Positions 1-7,962 of a DNA stretch of 64,000 nucleotides are shown here, piece after piece. The notes under the pieces were generated by a model, which was not told the origin of the DNA, did no database searches, and worked only from the letters and a program-made list of their open reading frames with translations. Source of the DNA: CAADGU01 sp964581605 (lineage in GTDB: Bacteria > Chloroflexota > Anaerolineae > Promineifilales > Promineifilaceae); NCBI GenBank assembly GCA_964581605.1, contig CAZOPF010000013.1, forward strand, positions 14,077 to 78,076, given 5' to 3'. Both the position numbers and the translations under genes were made by a program. Position 1 is the first letter of the stretch; each line of letters opens with the position of its first letter.

Positions 1-252
1 AACCATCTGTCCGGCCAATGGCTGCGAACCCATAAGCCAGGACATTAGGGCAATGAGCGCCGGAAAACCAATAGGCCAGAAAAAAGGGGGCGGTGGTTCA
101 CCGGCTAACACCGCCTGCCGCAGATCGAGGGCATAGTGGTAGTAAGCAAAGGCATCCTGTCCATACAGACCGTCAAACTGCGTCAGGTAAACGGCCGTGA
201 ACCTGACCAGCAGAGCCGTTAAAAAAAGTAGAAGGGGAAGCCATCGCGTTAT
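1..252 (-). CDS. Partial GT39-like membrane glycosyltransferase (N-terminal part, runs off left edge)
   Basis: On the - strand an open frame reads from about 252 down to base 1 without a stop. It begins with a hydrophobic segment (RWLPLLLFLTALLVRFTAV) followed by GLYGQDAFAYYHYALDLR and PFFWPIGFPALIALMSWL. This is the layout of the first membrane helix and acidic first loop of PMT/ArnT-like (GT39) enzymes, which use polyprenyl-phosphate sugars. The start is unclear. A TGA lies just upstream in frame, and the only well-placed codon after GGAGAG is ATA at 252. An ATG at 242-244 is in another frame and would join the protein only if the T7 run near 220 had lost one base. Either a rare start or a frameshift or assembly error is possible. 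It is divergent from the + strand cluster. Confidence 0.6.
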   Translation of the reverse strand, partial: MTRWLPLLLFLTALLVRFTAVYLTQFDGLYGQDAFAYYHYALDLRQAVLAGEPPPPFFWPIGFPALIALMSWLMGSQPLAGQMV

Positions 253-354
253 AAGTCACTCTCCGTAGTCAGGCTGAGGCGTGAGACTGCGCCAATCACG
301 CCTCACGATTATTCTATCGTACCCCACCCCTTCATTTTGTGGTACAGTCCGGTC

Positions 355-1020
355 ATGCCCACCAGCCACCTGCACCAACTCAATGAAATTGTGGAAGCCA
401 TTGTGTTGATCAACCCGCAAAGCATTTTGGATGTGGGCGTAGGTTTTGGCAAATATGGTGTGCTGGCGCGAGAATTTTTGGAACTGCGTGACGGCCGTGA
501 ACAATACCACACCTGGCAGCGGCGGATTGACGGCATCGAAGCCTTTGCCGATTACCTGACGCCATTGCATGATTTCATCTACGATACCGTATATGTGGGC
601 GACGCCCTGACACTCTTGCCCACACTGCCAGAGACGTATGACCTGATTCTATTGATTGACGTGTTGGAACATTTCCCTCGCGCAGCGGGGGTGACGCTGA
701 TACAAACTTGTTTGCAACGGGGGCGCAACCTGTTGATCAGCACACCGGGCTGGTTCATTCCCCAAGACGCCGCCTTTGCCAATCCTTATGAACGCCACCA
801 CTCGTTATGGGCACGCGCCGATTTCCAGCCCTGGGGGCCACACTGTTTTGTGCCCAATGACATTTCCCTCATTTGTGTTATTGGCCCAGCCAGCCAGGCC
901 GTGCAGCAGCAGATGTTCACGCTGCGCCGCCGATTGAAGCGGGAGTTTGGCTTCTCACGCCATCTATATCGTCTGATGAAGCGTGAAAAGAGCGGGCCAC
1001 AACCTCAGGCCAAAAGTTAA
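355..1020 (+). CDS. Class I SAM-dependent methyltransferase
   Basis: A 221-residue protein. The SAM-binding glycine motif is ILDVGVGFGKYG near residues 21-32, and an acidic post-motif DLILLIDVLEHF lies about residue 100, as in methyltransferase type 11/23 proteins. The substrate cannot be told from sequence. ATG 355 is chosen over the upstream TTG at 337 because the protein then starts just before the conserved N-terminal helix. It is the first gene of the + strand glycan cluster and ends 10 bases before the next start, so co-transcription is likely. A role in methylating a sugar or polysaccharide end is inferred from context only. Confidence 0.8.
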   Translation: MPTSHLHQLNEIVEAIVLINPQSILDVGVGFGKYGVLAREFLELRDGREQYHTWQRRIDGIEAFADYLTPLHDFIYDTVYVGDALTLLPTLPETYDLILLIDVLEHFPRAAGVTLIQTCLQRGRNLLISTPGWFIPQDAAFANPYERHHSLWARADFQPWGPHCFVPNDISLICVIGPASQAVQQQMFTLRRRLKREFGFSRHLYRLMKREKSGPQPQAKS

Positions 1021-1030
1021 CCAGCACCGT

Positions 1031-2593
1031 ATGAATAGCCCCCATACCTGGCCGTTTTATCGTTTGTTTGCTTTGGTACTGTTGCTCCTCTTTTGGTGGA
1101 TTTCGTTGACCGGTCTGGCACGTTCCCCGGTGCTGCACAATGACGAAGTATCTATTTTGGCGGCGGGGTATAACCTGTTTGAACATGGGGTATATGGGGT
1201 AGATATGTATGCGGGCTGGCATGGCCGTGAATCAATCTACCTGGAAATACTCCCCCTCATGCCCTGGATGCAAGGGTTGGGCAGTTGGCTGTGGGGTGCA
1301 GGCGTCTGGCAAATGCGCCTGCTGCCCGTGTTTTGTGGTGTGCTAACCCTGGCGCTGGCTTTTGCCCTGGCGCGGCAGTTAGGCGGCAGGTTGGCGGCGG
1401 CGCTGGCAATGCTGCTGTTGCTTGCCTGGCAATGGTCGCCGGGCGGGGTGGACTTTTTTGGCAGCGGCGTGGCGCTGGTGGATCTGGCGCGGATTGGCCG
1501 GTATGATATTCTGGCTGCCCCCTTAAGTTTTGGTATTATGTTAACCTGGCTGGTCGCACGGCGAACCGACCAGACCTGGTTTTATCTGCTGTGTGGTCTG
1601 CTTATTGGCCTGGCCGGATTGGCGCAATTATATGGGCTGTTCTGGCTGGCGGTGGTAGTGGCCTGGTGTTTGGGCGAGCGGATAGCGTGGGGCACATCCG
1701 CCACGTGGCGTCAAATCATGTGGTTATTTGCTGTGGCTCTGGGGGCGATGCTGGTGTGGCTGACGCTGGCGCTGGCCCATTGGCCTGAATTCCGGGCGCA
1801 GTTTGGTATGCACCAGTCCCGGTTTGAGCTGCTTGATCCACTGTTTTATGTCAACAACATAATAACAGAAGGGCAGCGGTACTTTCTGGGATTTAACCAA
1901 CCGGGCACATTCGGGCGTTTGGGATTCTGGCTGGTGGTTGTGGGGCTGCCTCTGGCGCTGTTCTGGCTGAGTTGGCGCGTGGTGCGTTGGCGGGAACGCC
2001 CCGCTTTTTGGCTGCTGATTCCTTGCCTGCTGCTGCCCTTGTTGTTTGCGCTGCTGGTACAGAAAAAGCAGTTTGCTTATCTGCTTCTGGTCATGCCGCT
2101 GTGGGTGGTGGCGCTGGCCTGGCTGTTGGCGTATGGTTGGCAACGGGCACGGCCGTACACCCGCACGGCCGTCGTGGTGTTGGTCGGGCTGCTGCTGGTG
2201 GAAGGGGGGTTGGCCTGGCGCGAATTTTATCATACGGCCGTTACCGCCCCGTCGCCGCTGCCATTTTTTGCCACGCTGCAAGAGAAGACGCCAGACGGCC
2301 GTGTACTTGGCCCCCAAACCTACTGGCTTGCTTTCCCAGAGCGGGAGTATCGCTCCTTTGTGGTGCCACTGGTGCTGGCTGCGGAAGGGAGGGATGGGAC
2401 GGATTCCTTTGTGGCGGCGATGACGGCCGTGACGCCCGATGTGGTGCTGCTCAACCCTACCGTCCTGGCGTGGCTGGCTGATGGCCAATATGAGGCAGAA
2501 TTCTGGCAATATATGACCGATCATCAGGCGGAATTGGTCGCAGAATTACCGGCCTATGATGGCGGTGTCGCCCAAATTTATCAGCTACGGTAA
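1031..2593 (+). CDS. GT39-like (PMT/ArnT-type) integral membrane glycosyltransferase
   Basis: About 520 residues with roughly ten hydrophobic segments. An N-terminal helix (LFALVLLLLFWWISL) is followed by an acidic periplasmic loop containing LHNDEVSILAAGYNLFEHG, the place where GT-C enzymes carry their catalytic Asp/Glu. The C-terminal 100 residues are soluble, as usual for the family. Such enzymes move a sugar from a polyprenyl-phosphate donor to an acceptor outside the membrane. ATG 1031 follows the stop of the preceding methyltransferase closely. It is paralogous to the proteins at 7959 and 9601, sharing the pattern G(V/I)YG-D-M/L-(Y/F)-G after the first helix. The acceptor and sugar are unknown. 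Confidence 0.8.
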   Translation: MNSPHTWPFYRLFALVLLLLFWWISLTGLARSPVLHNDEVSILAAGYNLFEHGVYGVDMYAGWHGRESIYLEILPLMPWMQGLGSWLWGAGVWQMRLLPVFCGVLTLALAFALARQLGGRLAAALAMLLLLAWQWSPGGVDFFGSGVALVDLARIGRYDILAAPLSFGIMLTWLVARRTDQTWFYLLCGLLIGLAGLAQLYGLFWLAVVVAWCLGERIAWGTSATWRQIMWLFAVALGAMLVWLTLALAHWPEFRAQFGMHQSRFELLDPLFYVNNIITEGQRYFLGFNQPGTFGRLGFWLVVVGLPLALFWLSWRVVRWRERPAFWLLIPCLLLPLLFALLVQKKQFAYLLLVMPLWVVALAWLLAYGWQRARPYTRTAVVVLVGLLLVEGGLAWREFYHTAVTAPSPLPFFATLQEKTPDGRVLGPQTYWLAFPEREYRSFVVPLVLAAEGRDGTDSFVAAMTAVTPDVVLLNPTVLAWLADGQYEAEFWQYMTDHQAELVAELPAYDGGVAQIYQLR

Positions 2594-2618
2594 GTTCATA
2601 CGGTGGCAGACTATCTTG

Positions 2619-3305
2619 ATGAACCTGAAACAACGCTTCTGGCAGCAACTCTATTGGCTTCGTTTTCGGCTCTTCCAGCAGCATCGGCATAATCGGTTAA
2701 CGCTGGAACGGGTGGCCGGACGGCCGTTTCTCATTTTGCCAGAAGTGTTTAACCCCACCCTTTTTCTGACCAGTGAGTTCATGGTCACATCGTTTAATGA
2801 GCGGCTCATCCCGCCCGGCTCACGGGTGCTGGATATGGGCACGGGGTCGGGGGTGGGGGCGGTGTTTGCGGCACAGTGGGCGCGGCAGGGGGCTGCGGGC
2901 CAGGTTATCGCCGTAGACATCAACCCGGCGGCCGTGCGCTGTGCGCAGATCAACGTCCTGCTCAATGATGTAGAGGGGTGTGTGGTGGTGCGTAGGGGGG
3001 ATTTGTTTACGGCCGTGCCCGGCGAAACATTCGATGTGATCCTTTTCAACCCGCCCTACTTTCCCGGCGAACCACACAATATGCTGGACCGCGCCTTCCG
3101 TGCCTCAGATGTTATTGTGCGCTTTGCCGCCCAGGTGGGCGAACACCTGACCGACCAGGGCACTGTCCTGCTGCTGTTATCTACCAATACACACGTTGCC
3201 GACATCCTGCAACTGTTTCACAATCAGGCGTTTACGGCCGATGTGGTGGCGGAACAAAAGCTGCCCGGCGAGACAGTTCTGCTTTATCGGCTCAGGCACG
3301 GATAA
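2619..3305 (+). CDS. Small-domain (HemK/MTS-like) methyltransferase with NPPY motif
   Basis: A 228-residue protein. SAM motif VLDMGTGSGVGAVFAA lies near residues 71-86, followed by VDINPAAVRCAQINV. The tetrapeptide NPPY is about residue 147 in ILFNPPYFPGEP. NPPY is typical of methyltransferases acting on planar nitrogens (PrmC/HemK glutamine, TrmN6-like adenine). The surrounding genes make small-molecule or glycan methylation an alternative, so the substrate is left open. ATG 2619 is used; upstream starts would overlap the previous stop at 2593 and add unconserved residues. It lies 5 bases before the next gene, in the same operon. Confidence 0.75.
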   Translation: MNLKQRFWQQLYWLRFRLFQQHRHNRLTLERVAGRPFLILPEVFNPTLFLTSEFMVTSFNERLIPPGSRVLDMGTGSGVGAVFAAQWARQGAAGQVIAVDINPAAVRCAQINVLLNDVEGCVVVRRGDLFTAVPGETFDVILFNPPYFPGEPHNMLDRAFRASDVIVRFAAQVGEHLTDQGTVLLLLSTNTHVADILQLFHNQAFTADVVAEQKLPGETVLLYRLRHG

Positions 3306-3310
3306 CGGAT

Positions 3311-4900
3311 ATGGTATTAGTGATTGGCCTTGATGGGGCCACGTTTGATTTGCTGGAACCCTGGCTGGCTGCCGGACATCTGCCCACGCTGGCCCGGTTG
3401 GTGGCCCAGGGCAGCTCCGGCCCGCTGCAATCTACCCTGCCGCCGGTCACTGCGCCGGCCTGGGCCACCTTTATGACCGGTAAAAATCCGGGCAAGCATA
3501 ACGTTTTTGACTTTTTCCGTGCCCATTCGCCAGACCTGGACAGGCCGGAAATGGTGAATATGGGTGATGTGCAGGCACGGCCGTTTTGGGATTATTTGTC
3601 GGCGGCGGGGCGGCGGGTGGGCATTCTCAATGTGCCGCTCACCTACCCACCCACGCCGGTAAACGGCTTTATTGTGCCCGGATTGCTCAGCCCTGATGAG
3701 GGGCAAACAACGTATCCGGCGGATTTTTTACGGCCGTACCACCCCACCCTCGGCCCTTACCGGCTCGTGCCCCATCGTCTGTATCGGCCAGAGCAGACGG
3801 CCGCGTTTGTGGCCGAATTGCAGGCCGTCACCGCCACTCAAATTCAGTATGCCCTGCGGATGGCCCAGGATCACCCGGTTGATTTTTTGATGGTGCATTT
3901 TTTAGCAACGGACATTGCCCAACATAAGCTGTGGCGGTACCTGGACGAAACGCATCCCTGGTATGAACCGGTGAGTGGGCAGCAGTTTGGCACGGCCGTG
4001 CGGGACATCTTCGCCCAAATTGACGCCGGACTGAGCCAACTGCTGACAATTTTGCCATCTGACCTCACCATGCTGGTGATGAGCGATCACGGTTTTGGGC
4101 CGCAGCAGCAGATCATGAACCTGAATATCTTGCTGATCGAAGCCGGATTCATGCGCTTAAAACCGGAGGCAGCGGTGAAATGGCGTGACTGGCTGGCCCG
4201 CCACAAATGGTGGGCCAATCCCGCCGCCCGGCTGTTTCGTTTGCTGGGACGGGAGCGATTGTTGAGTTTTGCCGACGTGGATTGGGCGCAGACGCAGGCG
4301 TATGCGCGCGGGCACATGGGGCAGGTCTATCTGAATGTGCAGGGGCGCGAACCGCAGGGCATTGTCTCACCGGCTGACTACACGGCCGTGCGCGAGCAAA
4401 TTGCCGCCCTGCTCACCTCCTGGCGCCATCCGGCGGACGGCCGTATCCCGGTGACGGCCGTGATCCCCGGCGAAGCGGCTGCCAGTGGCCCGTATGCCAC
4501 GGCCGGCCCCGACCTGCACGTGATCATAGATGGCTACCGCACCCTGGCGCATCCGCTGTTTGCCGCCGACGGCCGTATCCTCACCGCGCAGCCCTGGGGT
4601 GATTCCGGCAGCCATCGCCGTGAAGGGGTTTTGATTGTGCAGGGGCCTGAAGTGCGGCACGGCCGTATTGCCAACGCCCGCCTGGAAGACATCGCCCCCA
4701 CCATTTTGCACCTGTTGGGGGTTCCAGTAGCCGAGGATATGGACGGCCGTGTGTTGACTACCCTCTTTACCGATGCCTTTCAACGCCACCCCGTCACCTA
4801 CCAATCGCCGCTAGAAATCAACGATTCACCTGGCGGATTAACAGCAGCCATGCAGGCTACCGTAGAGGAGCATCTGCGTGGTTTGGGGTATCTGGGATGA
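3311..4900 (+). CDS. Type I phosphodiesterase / nucleotide pyrophosphatase-like alkaline phosphatase superfamily protein
   Basis: 529 residues. The N-terminus VIGLDGATFD supplies the first metal-binding Asp (D8), PPVTAPAWATF the probable nucleophile Thr48, and LVMSDHGFGPQ the later Asp-His pair; DIAQHKLW adds another Asp and His. These are the marks of the binuclear-zinc alkaline phosphatase superfamily (phosphodiesterase, phosphoglycerol transferase). No signal peptide is seen. Proteins of this type often sit in bacterial exopolysaccharide clusters, where they may cleave or transfer a phospho-group on the glycan or its lipid carrier; that is inference. It overlaps the flippase start by 4 bases (ATGA), so translational coupling is expected. 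Confidence 0.8.
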   Translation: MVLVIGLDGATFDLLEPWLAAGHLPTLARLVAQGSSGPLQSTLPPVTAPAWATFMTGKNPGKHNVFDFFRAHSPDLDRPEMVNMGDVQARPFWDYLSAAGRRVGILNVPLTYPPTPVNGFIVPGLLSPDEGQTTYPADFLRPYHPTLGPYRLVPHRLYRPEQTAAFVAELQAVTATQIQYALRMAQDHPVDFLMVHFLATDIAQHKLWRYLDETHPWYEPVSGQQFGTAVRDIFAQIDAGLSQLLTILPSDLTMLVMSDHGFGPQQQIMNLNILLIEAGFMRLKPEAAVKWRDWLARHKWWANPAARLFRLLGRERLLSFADVDWAQTQAYARGHMGQVYLNVQGREPQGIVSPADYTAVREQIAALLTSWRHPADGRIPVTAVIPGEAAASGPYATAGPDLHVIIDGYRTLAHPLFAADGRILTAQPWGDSGSHRREGVLIVQGPEVRHGRIANARLEDIAPTILHLLGVPVAEDMDGRVLTTLFTDAFQRHPVTYQSPLEINDSPGGLTAAMQATVEEHLRGLGYLG

Positions 4901-6126
4901 CAACAGTGAGCCGATGGCAAAACCTGTGGCGCAGGCCCCGGTGGGGGTCCCGATGGGGGACCCGGTGGGGCAAACAGCAGCGGCGCGTGGGAGTGGTGGC
5001 GGCTAACTCGTTTAATAATTTGCTGCCTATGCTGCTGGCCCCGGTCATCTCCTTTCTGGTGATTCGGCAGTCGTCGGCGGCTTTGTGGGGGGCGTTTGTG
5101 GGGGTGATGATCACGGTGCAGTTGGGGGCGCATGTGGCGGCCTGGGGCAACCAGGAATATCTGCTGCGCGAGTTTAGCCGTGCCCCCGCCGCCGTGGCCA
5201 CATCCTGGCAAACTGTTTTTCGTACCCGGCTGCCATTGATAGTTGGTGTGGCGGCCGTTTGCGCCCTGCTGTATCCGTCGCTGGCCGGTTGGGTGGTGCT
5301 GTGGGCGCTGGCCCTGATGCTGGGGCAATCTGGCGCCGTGCTGATTACTTACAAGCGGGATTTTGTGTTTTCGGCGGGGGTGGAATTGGGCAGTCTGGCG
5401 GTGACGATCACGGCCGTCTGGCTCCGGCGTGATGCCCTGACGCCTCTCTTCCTCATTCAGCTGTTTACGCTGGTGACCGTGGCGAAGGCGGCCGTTTTAT
5501 GGTTCCGGTTTCGGACTGTGGTGGGGGTGGGGCACGGCCGTTTCCACAAACAATACTATGCCCTGGCCTTCACCTTTTTTCTGCTCGGTTTTAGCGGGAT
5601 GCTCAATTCCCGTGTAGACCTGTATGCCGTCAATCATTTTCTGCCCGCCGAAGAGGTGGGCACTTACCAGGTATTCTCCAGTTTCCTCCTCTATCTGCAA
5701 TCACTGGCCGCCTTCATGTTGCTGCCCTTTGTCAAAACCATTTACCGGCTGCCATATGCCACCATTTACAAAATTTCGCGCTCCCTGTTGGGAATTGGTC
5801 TGTTGGTTATGCCCCCGGCCATGATTGCCCTCTACTTTTTGCTGGGCACGTTGTATGGCCTGGATTTGCCGCCTGTGGTTTATGTGGTGGGCGGCCTGGG
5901 GATATTGCCCCTCTTCTATTTCCTACCCATCATTTATGCGCTGTATCGGGTGGACAGACAACAAACTATTTTGCATGTGAACCTGCTGGGAATCTCGCTC
6001 TCCGTGCTCTTGAACCTGTGGCTGCTGCCGGTGTGGGGTTTGTTGGGCGCAGTCGTGGCAACGGCCGTCATCAAATGGCTGGTTTTGGGCATTTACATCT
6101 GGCAGGGCCGGCGGTGGCTGCAATGA
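4897..6126 (+). CDS. Wzx-like polysaccharide flippase / export protein
   Basis: 409 residues with about ten to twelve hydrophobic helices spread along the whole chain, for example VAANSFNNLLPMLLAPVISF near the N-terminus and NLLGISLSVLLNLWLL near the C-terminus. A basic, Arg/Trp-rich leader (residues 1-25) precedes the first helix. The helix pattern fits the MOP superfamily flippases that move lipid-linked repeat units across the membrane. It overlaps both neighbours by 4 bases. It is probably the export step for the glycan made by this cluster; no Wzy polymerase was identified with confidence in the window. Family assignment rests on topology and context. Confidence 0.72.
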   Translation: MTTVSRWQNLWRRPRWGSRWGTRWGKQQRRVGVVAANSFNNLLPMLLAPVISFLVIRQSSAALWGAFVGVMITVQLGAHVAAWGNQEYLLREFSRAPAAVATSWQTVFRTRLPLIVGVAAVCALLYPSLAGWVVLWALALMLGQSGAVLITYKRDFVFSAGVELGSLAVTITAVWLRRDALTPLFLIQLFTLVTVAKAAVLWFRFRTVVGVGHGRFHKQYYALAFTFFLLGFSGMLNSRVDLYAVNHFLPAEEVGTYQVFSSFLLYLQSLAAFMLLPFVKTIYRLPYATIYKISRSLLGIGLLVMPPAMIALYFLLGTLYGLDLPPVVYVVGGLGILPLFYFLPIIYALYRVDRQQTILHVNLLGISLSVLLNLWLLPVWGLLGAVVATAVIKWLVLGIYIWQGRRWLQ

Positions 6127-6974
6127 ACGGCAACTACCTGACCTATCTGGCACAACTAGGCACAACCGACCTGCACCCATTGGGCCGCCAGGCGACATGG
6201 CCTTTGCTGGCGGCTTTGGATTGGCAGCCGGGCATGAAGGTGTTGGAAATTGGCTGTGGCACGGGGGGAACGCTGGCGTTGCTGGCCGGACAAACGGCCG
6301 TTTCTCCGGAGGCCATCCACCTCACCGGTATTGACCCCCTCATGCCCATGTTACAGATGGCGCAAAAACGGCTGCGTCTGATTGGCCGACTGCCCCCCCC
6401 GGCACTCAGCCAGGCAGATGGCGCGTTTCTGCCTTTTGCGGCGCACAGCTTTGACCGGGTGTATACCGAATCGGTGTTGGGTTTTCAAACGGCCGTCACC
6501 GCCTCCGCCATGTTGCGCCAGATATTCCGTCTCCTCAAGCCAGGCGGCCGCTATGTGGCCAACGAGGCAATCTGGAAAACGGCCGTCTCGGTTGATCAGG
6601 CTGCGGCCATCTATGCTGCCTGCATGGCCGATTTTGGTATCTGCCAGGCGTCGGCACAACCCTGGCATGTGCATGACTGGTTGGGGGTGATGCAGCAAAC
6701 CGGTTTTGTGGTGATAGCTGCCGATTTGTTGGAGCGGGCCATAACACAGGAGCCGGAAGGGGCGAACGGCCGTGACTCCCACACCCGCCACCGGTCTGAT
6801 CAGTTCAGCCAGCGTGCCCGCCTGCGCCGATGGCTGCACCCCCGGCTGGCCTGGCAAAGCCTGGTTTACCGCCGCCGCCTGGCCCGCCACCGCAATGACG
6901 GCCAATGGATAGAAAGCCGCTTATTTGTGCTGGCAAAACCAGAACAACCAGGGCAGAACAGCAAAGAAGAATAA
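6123..6974 (+). CDS. SAM-dependent methyltransferase (type 11)
   Basis: 283 residues. SAM motif VLEIGCGTGGTLALLA is around residues 40-55, followed by the acidic LTGIDPLMPML and the motif FDRVYTESVLGF. LLKPGGRYVANEAI matches the post-II loop of type 11 methyltransferases. The Arg-rich C-terminus (about residues 220-270) is less typical. Start ATG 6123 overlaps the flippase stop as ATGA, so a longer frame from 6018 is rejected. It ends just before another methyltransferase, giving two adjacent non-identical methyltransferases in one operon. The substrate is unknown. Confidence 0.8.
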   Translation: MNGNYLTYLAQLGTTDLHPLGRQATWPLLAALDWQPGMKVLEIGCGTGGTLALLAGQTAVSPEAIHLTGIDPLMPMLQMAQKRLRLIGRLPPPALSQADGAFLPFAAHSFDRVYTESVLGFQTAVTASAMLRQIFRLLKPGGRYVANEAIWKTAVSVDQAAAIYAACMADFGICQASAQPWHVHDWLGVMQQTGFVVIAADLLERAITQEPEGANGRDSHTRHRSDQFSQRARLRRWLHPRLAWQSLVYRRRLARHRNDGQWIESRLFVLAKPEQPGQNSKEE

Positions 6975-6975
6975 G

Positions 6976-7962
6976 ATGAGCTTACCGGATAAACCACAGA
7001 GGCACAGAGACACAGAGGAGTTTTTGCCCCAAAACTCTGTGTCTCCGTGTCTCTGTGGTAGCGTTGTTCAACAAATATCCAAAACAGTTGCTTTACGCTG
7101 TCCACAATGTGGCCAAACATTGTCTAGTCAATCGGCTGAGGGGTCGTTGATGTGCGCCAATCAGCATCAATTCCATGTCCAGGATGGGGTGCTATCGCTG
7201 CTCACGGATGAGTTCCGGCAACGATTGGGCACATTTCTGGCCGGGTTTGAGCCACTGCGCCAGGCTGAAGGCAGACGGCTAACTGATACGGCCGTATACC
7301 CCCTGCTCCCCTGCGCCCCCCCACTGCAAACCAACCACGAATGGCGATTGCGATGTTACGACCTGGAGGTTATCCATCAACTATTGACGGCGCGCCCCAA
7401 TCAGCACGTGTTAGAGATTGGCGCGTGGAATGGCTGGTTGAGTTATCATCTGACGCTGGCAGGGCATGAGGTTACGGCCGTAGATTACTTCACCGATGAA
7501 TACGATGGCCTGCGAGCCAAAAAGCATTACCCGGCCGACTGGCAAACGATCCAGATCAACCTGACCGATCTCTCTGTGCTGGATTGCCAGTTTGAACTGG
7601 TTATCCTGAACCGCTGCCTGCCTTTTTTTGCCGACCCGGTGGCTTACGCGCTGGCGGCCAGGGAAAAGGTGGCGCCTGGCGGCTTGCTGGTGTTGACGGG
7701 GCTGGCTTTTTTTCAGGATGCCAGCGCCAAAGCGGCCAGTGTGGCCGCCAACCGCCGCCACTTGCAGGCCAATGGACTGGATTATTTTACGCCGATGAAG
7801 GGGTATCTGGACTTTACGGATCGGGAGAAATTGCAAGCAACAGGGATGACGCTACGGCCGTATCCTCAACTCTGGCGCGCCAACCTCAAGGCCCGGTTCC
7901 AAAAAAGCGCGCCTCGTTATGAATATGCCCTTTTAGATAAGGATGGAGCAGGTTCACCATGA
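6976..7962 (+). CDS. Methyltransferase with N-terminal zinc-ribbon (Trm112-like) segment, 5' end built from a repeat
   Basis: 328 residues. Residues 41-80 contain CPQCG (C42, C45) and CANQHQF (C60, H64), a Trm112-like zinc-binding segment often fused to type 11 methyltransferases, then VLEIGAWNGWLSYHL as the SAM motif. Residues 7-28 are encoded by an inverted repeat (6994-7058) made of CACAGAG units, giving RHRDTEE and CLCGSV, peptides not expected of the family. ATG 6976 directly follows the previous stop and is the only ATG before the zinc ribbon, so the repeat appears to have been absorbed into the gene. A non-ATG start after 7060 is the alternative. It overlaps the next gene by ATGA. Confidence 0.72.
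   Translation: MSLPDKPQRHRDTEEFLPQNSVSPCLCGSVVQQISKTVALRCPQCGQTLSSQSAEGSLMCANQHQFHVQDGVLSLLTDEFRQRLGTFLAGFEPLRQAEGRRLTDTAVYPLLPCAPPLQTNHEWRLRCYDLEVIHQLLTARPNQHVLEIGAWNGWLSYHLTLAGHEVTAVDYFTDEYDGLRAKKHYPADWQTIQINLTDLSVLDCQFELVILNRCLPFFADPVAYALAAREKVAPGGLLVLTGLAFFQDASAKAASVAANRRHLQANGLDYFTPMKGYLDFTDREKLQATGMTLRPYPQLWRANLKARFQKSAPRYEYALLDKDGAGSP
6994..7058. repeat. Inverted repeat of CACAGAG units inside a gene start
   Basis: The left arm CCACAGAGGCACAGAGACAC and the right arm ending GTGTCTCTGTGG are near reverse complements (about 28 bp per arm) separated by GCCCC. It lies wholly within the N-terminal codons of the methyltransferase at 6976, is in frame, and could form a long hairpin in the mRNA just after the start codon. 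Confidence 0.85.

Noticed and set aside
1724..2524. 266-codon - strand ORF rich in His, Gln and Pro
   Set aside because: It is the antisense shadow of the GT39-like enzyme at 1031; the composition is typical of reversed membrane-protein codons.
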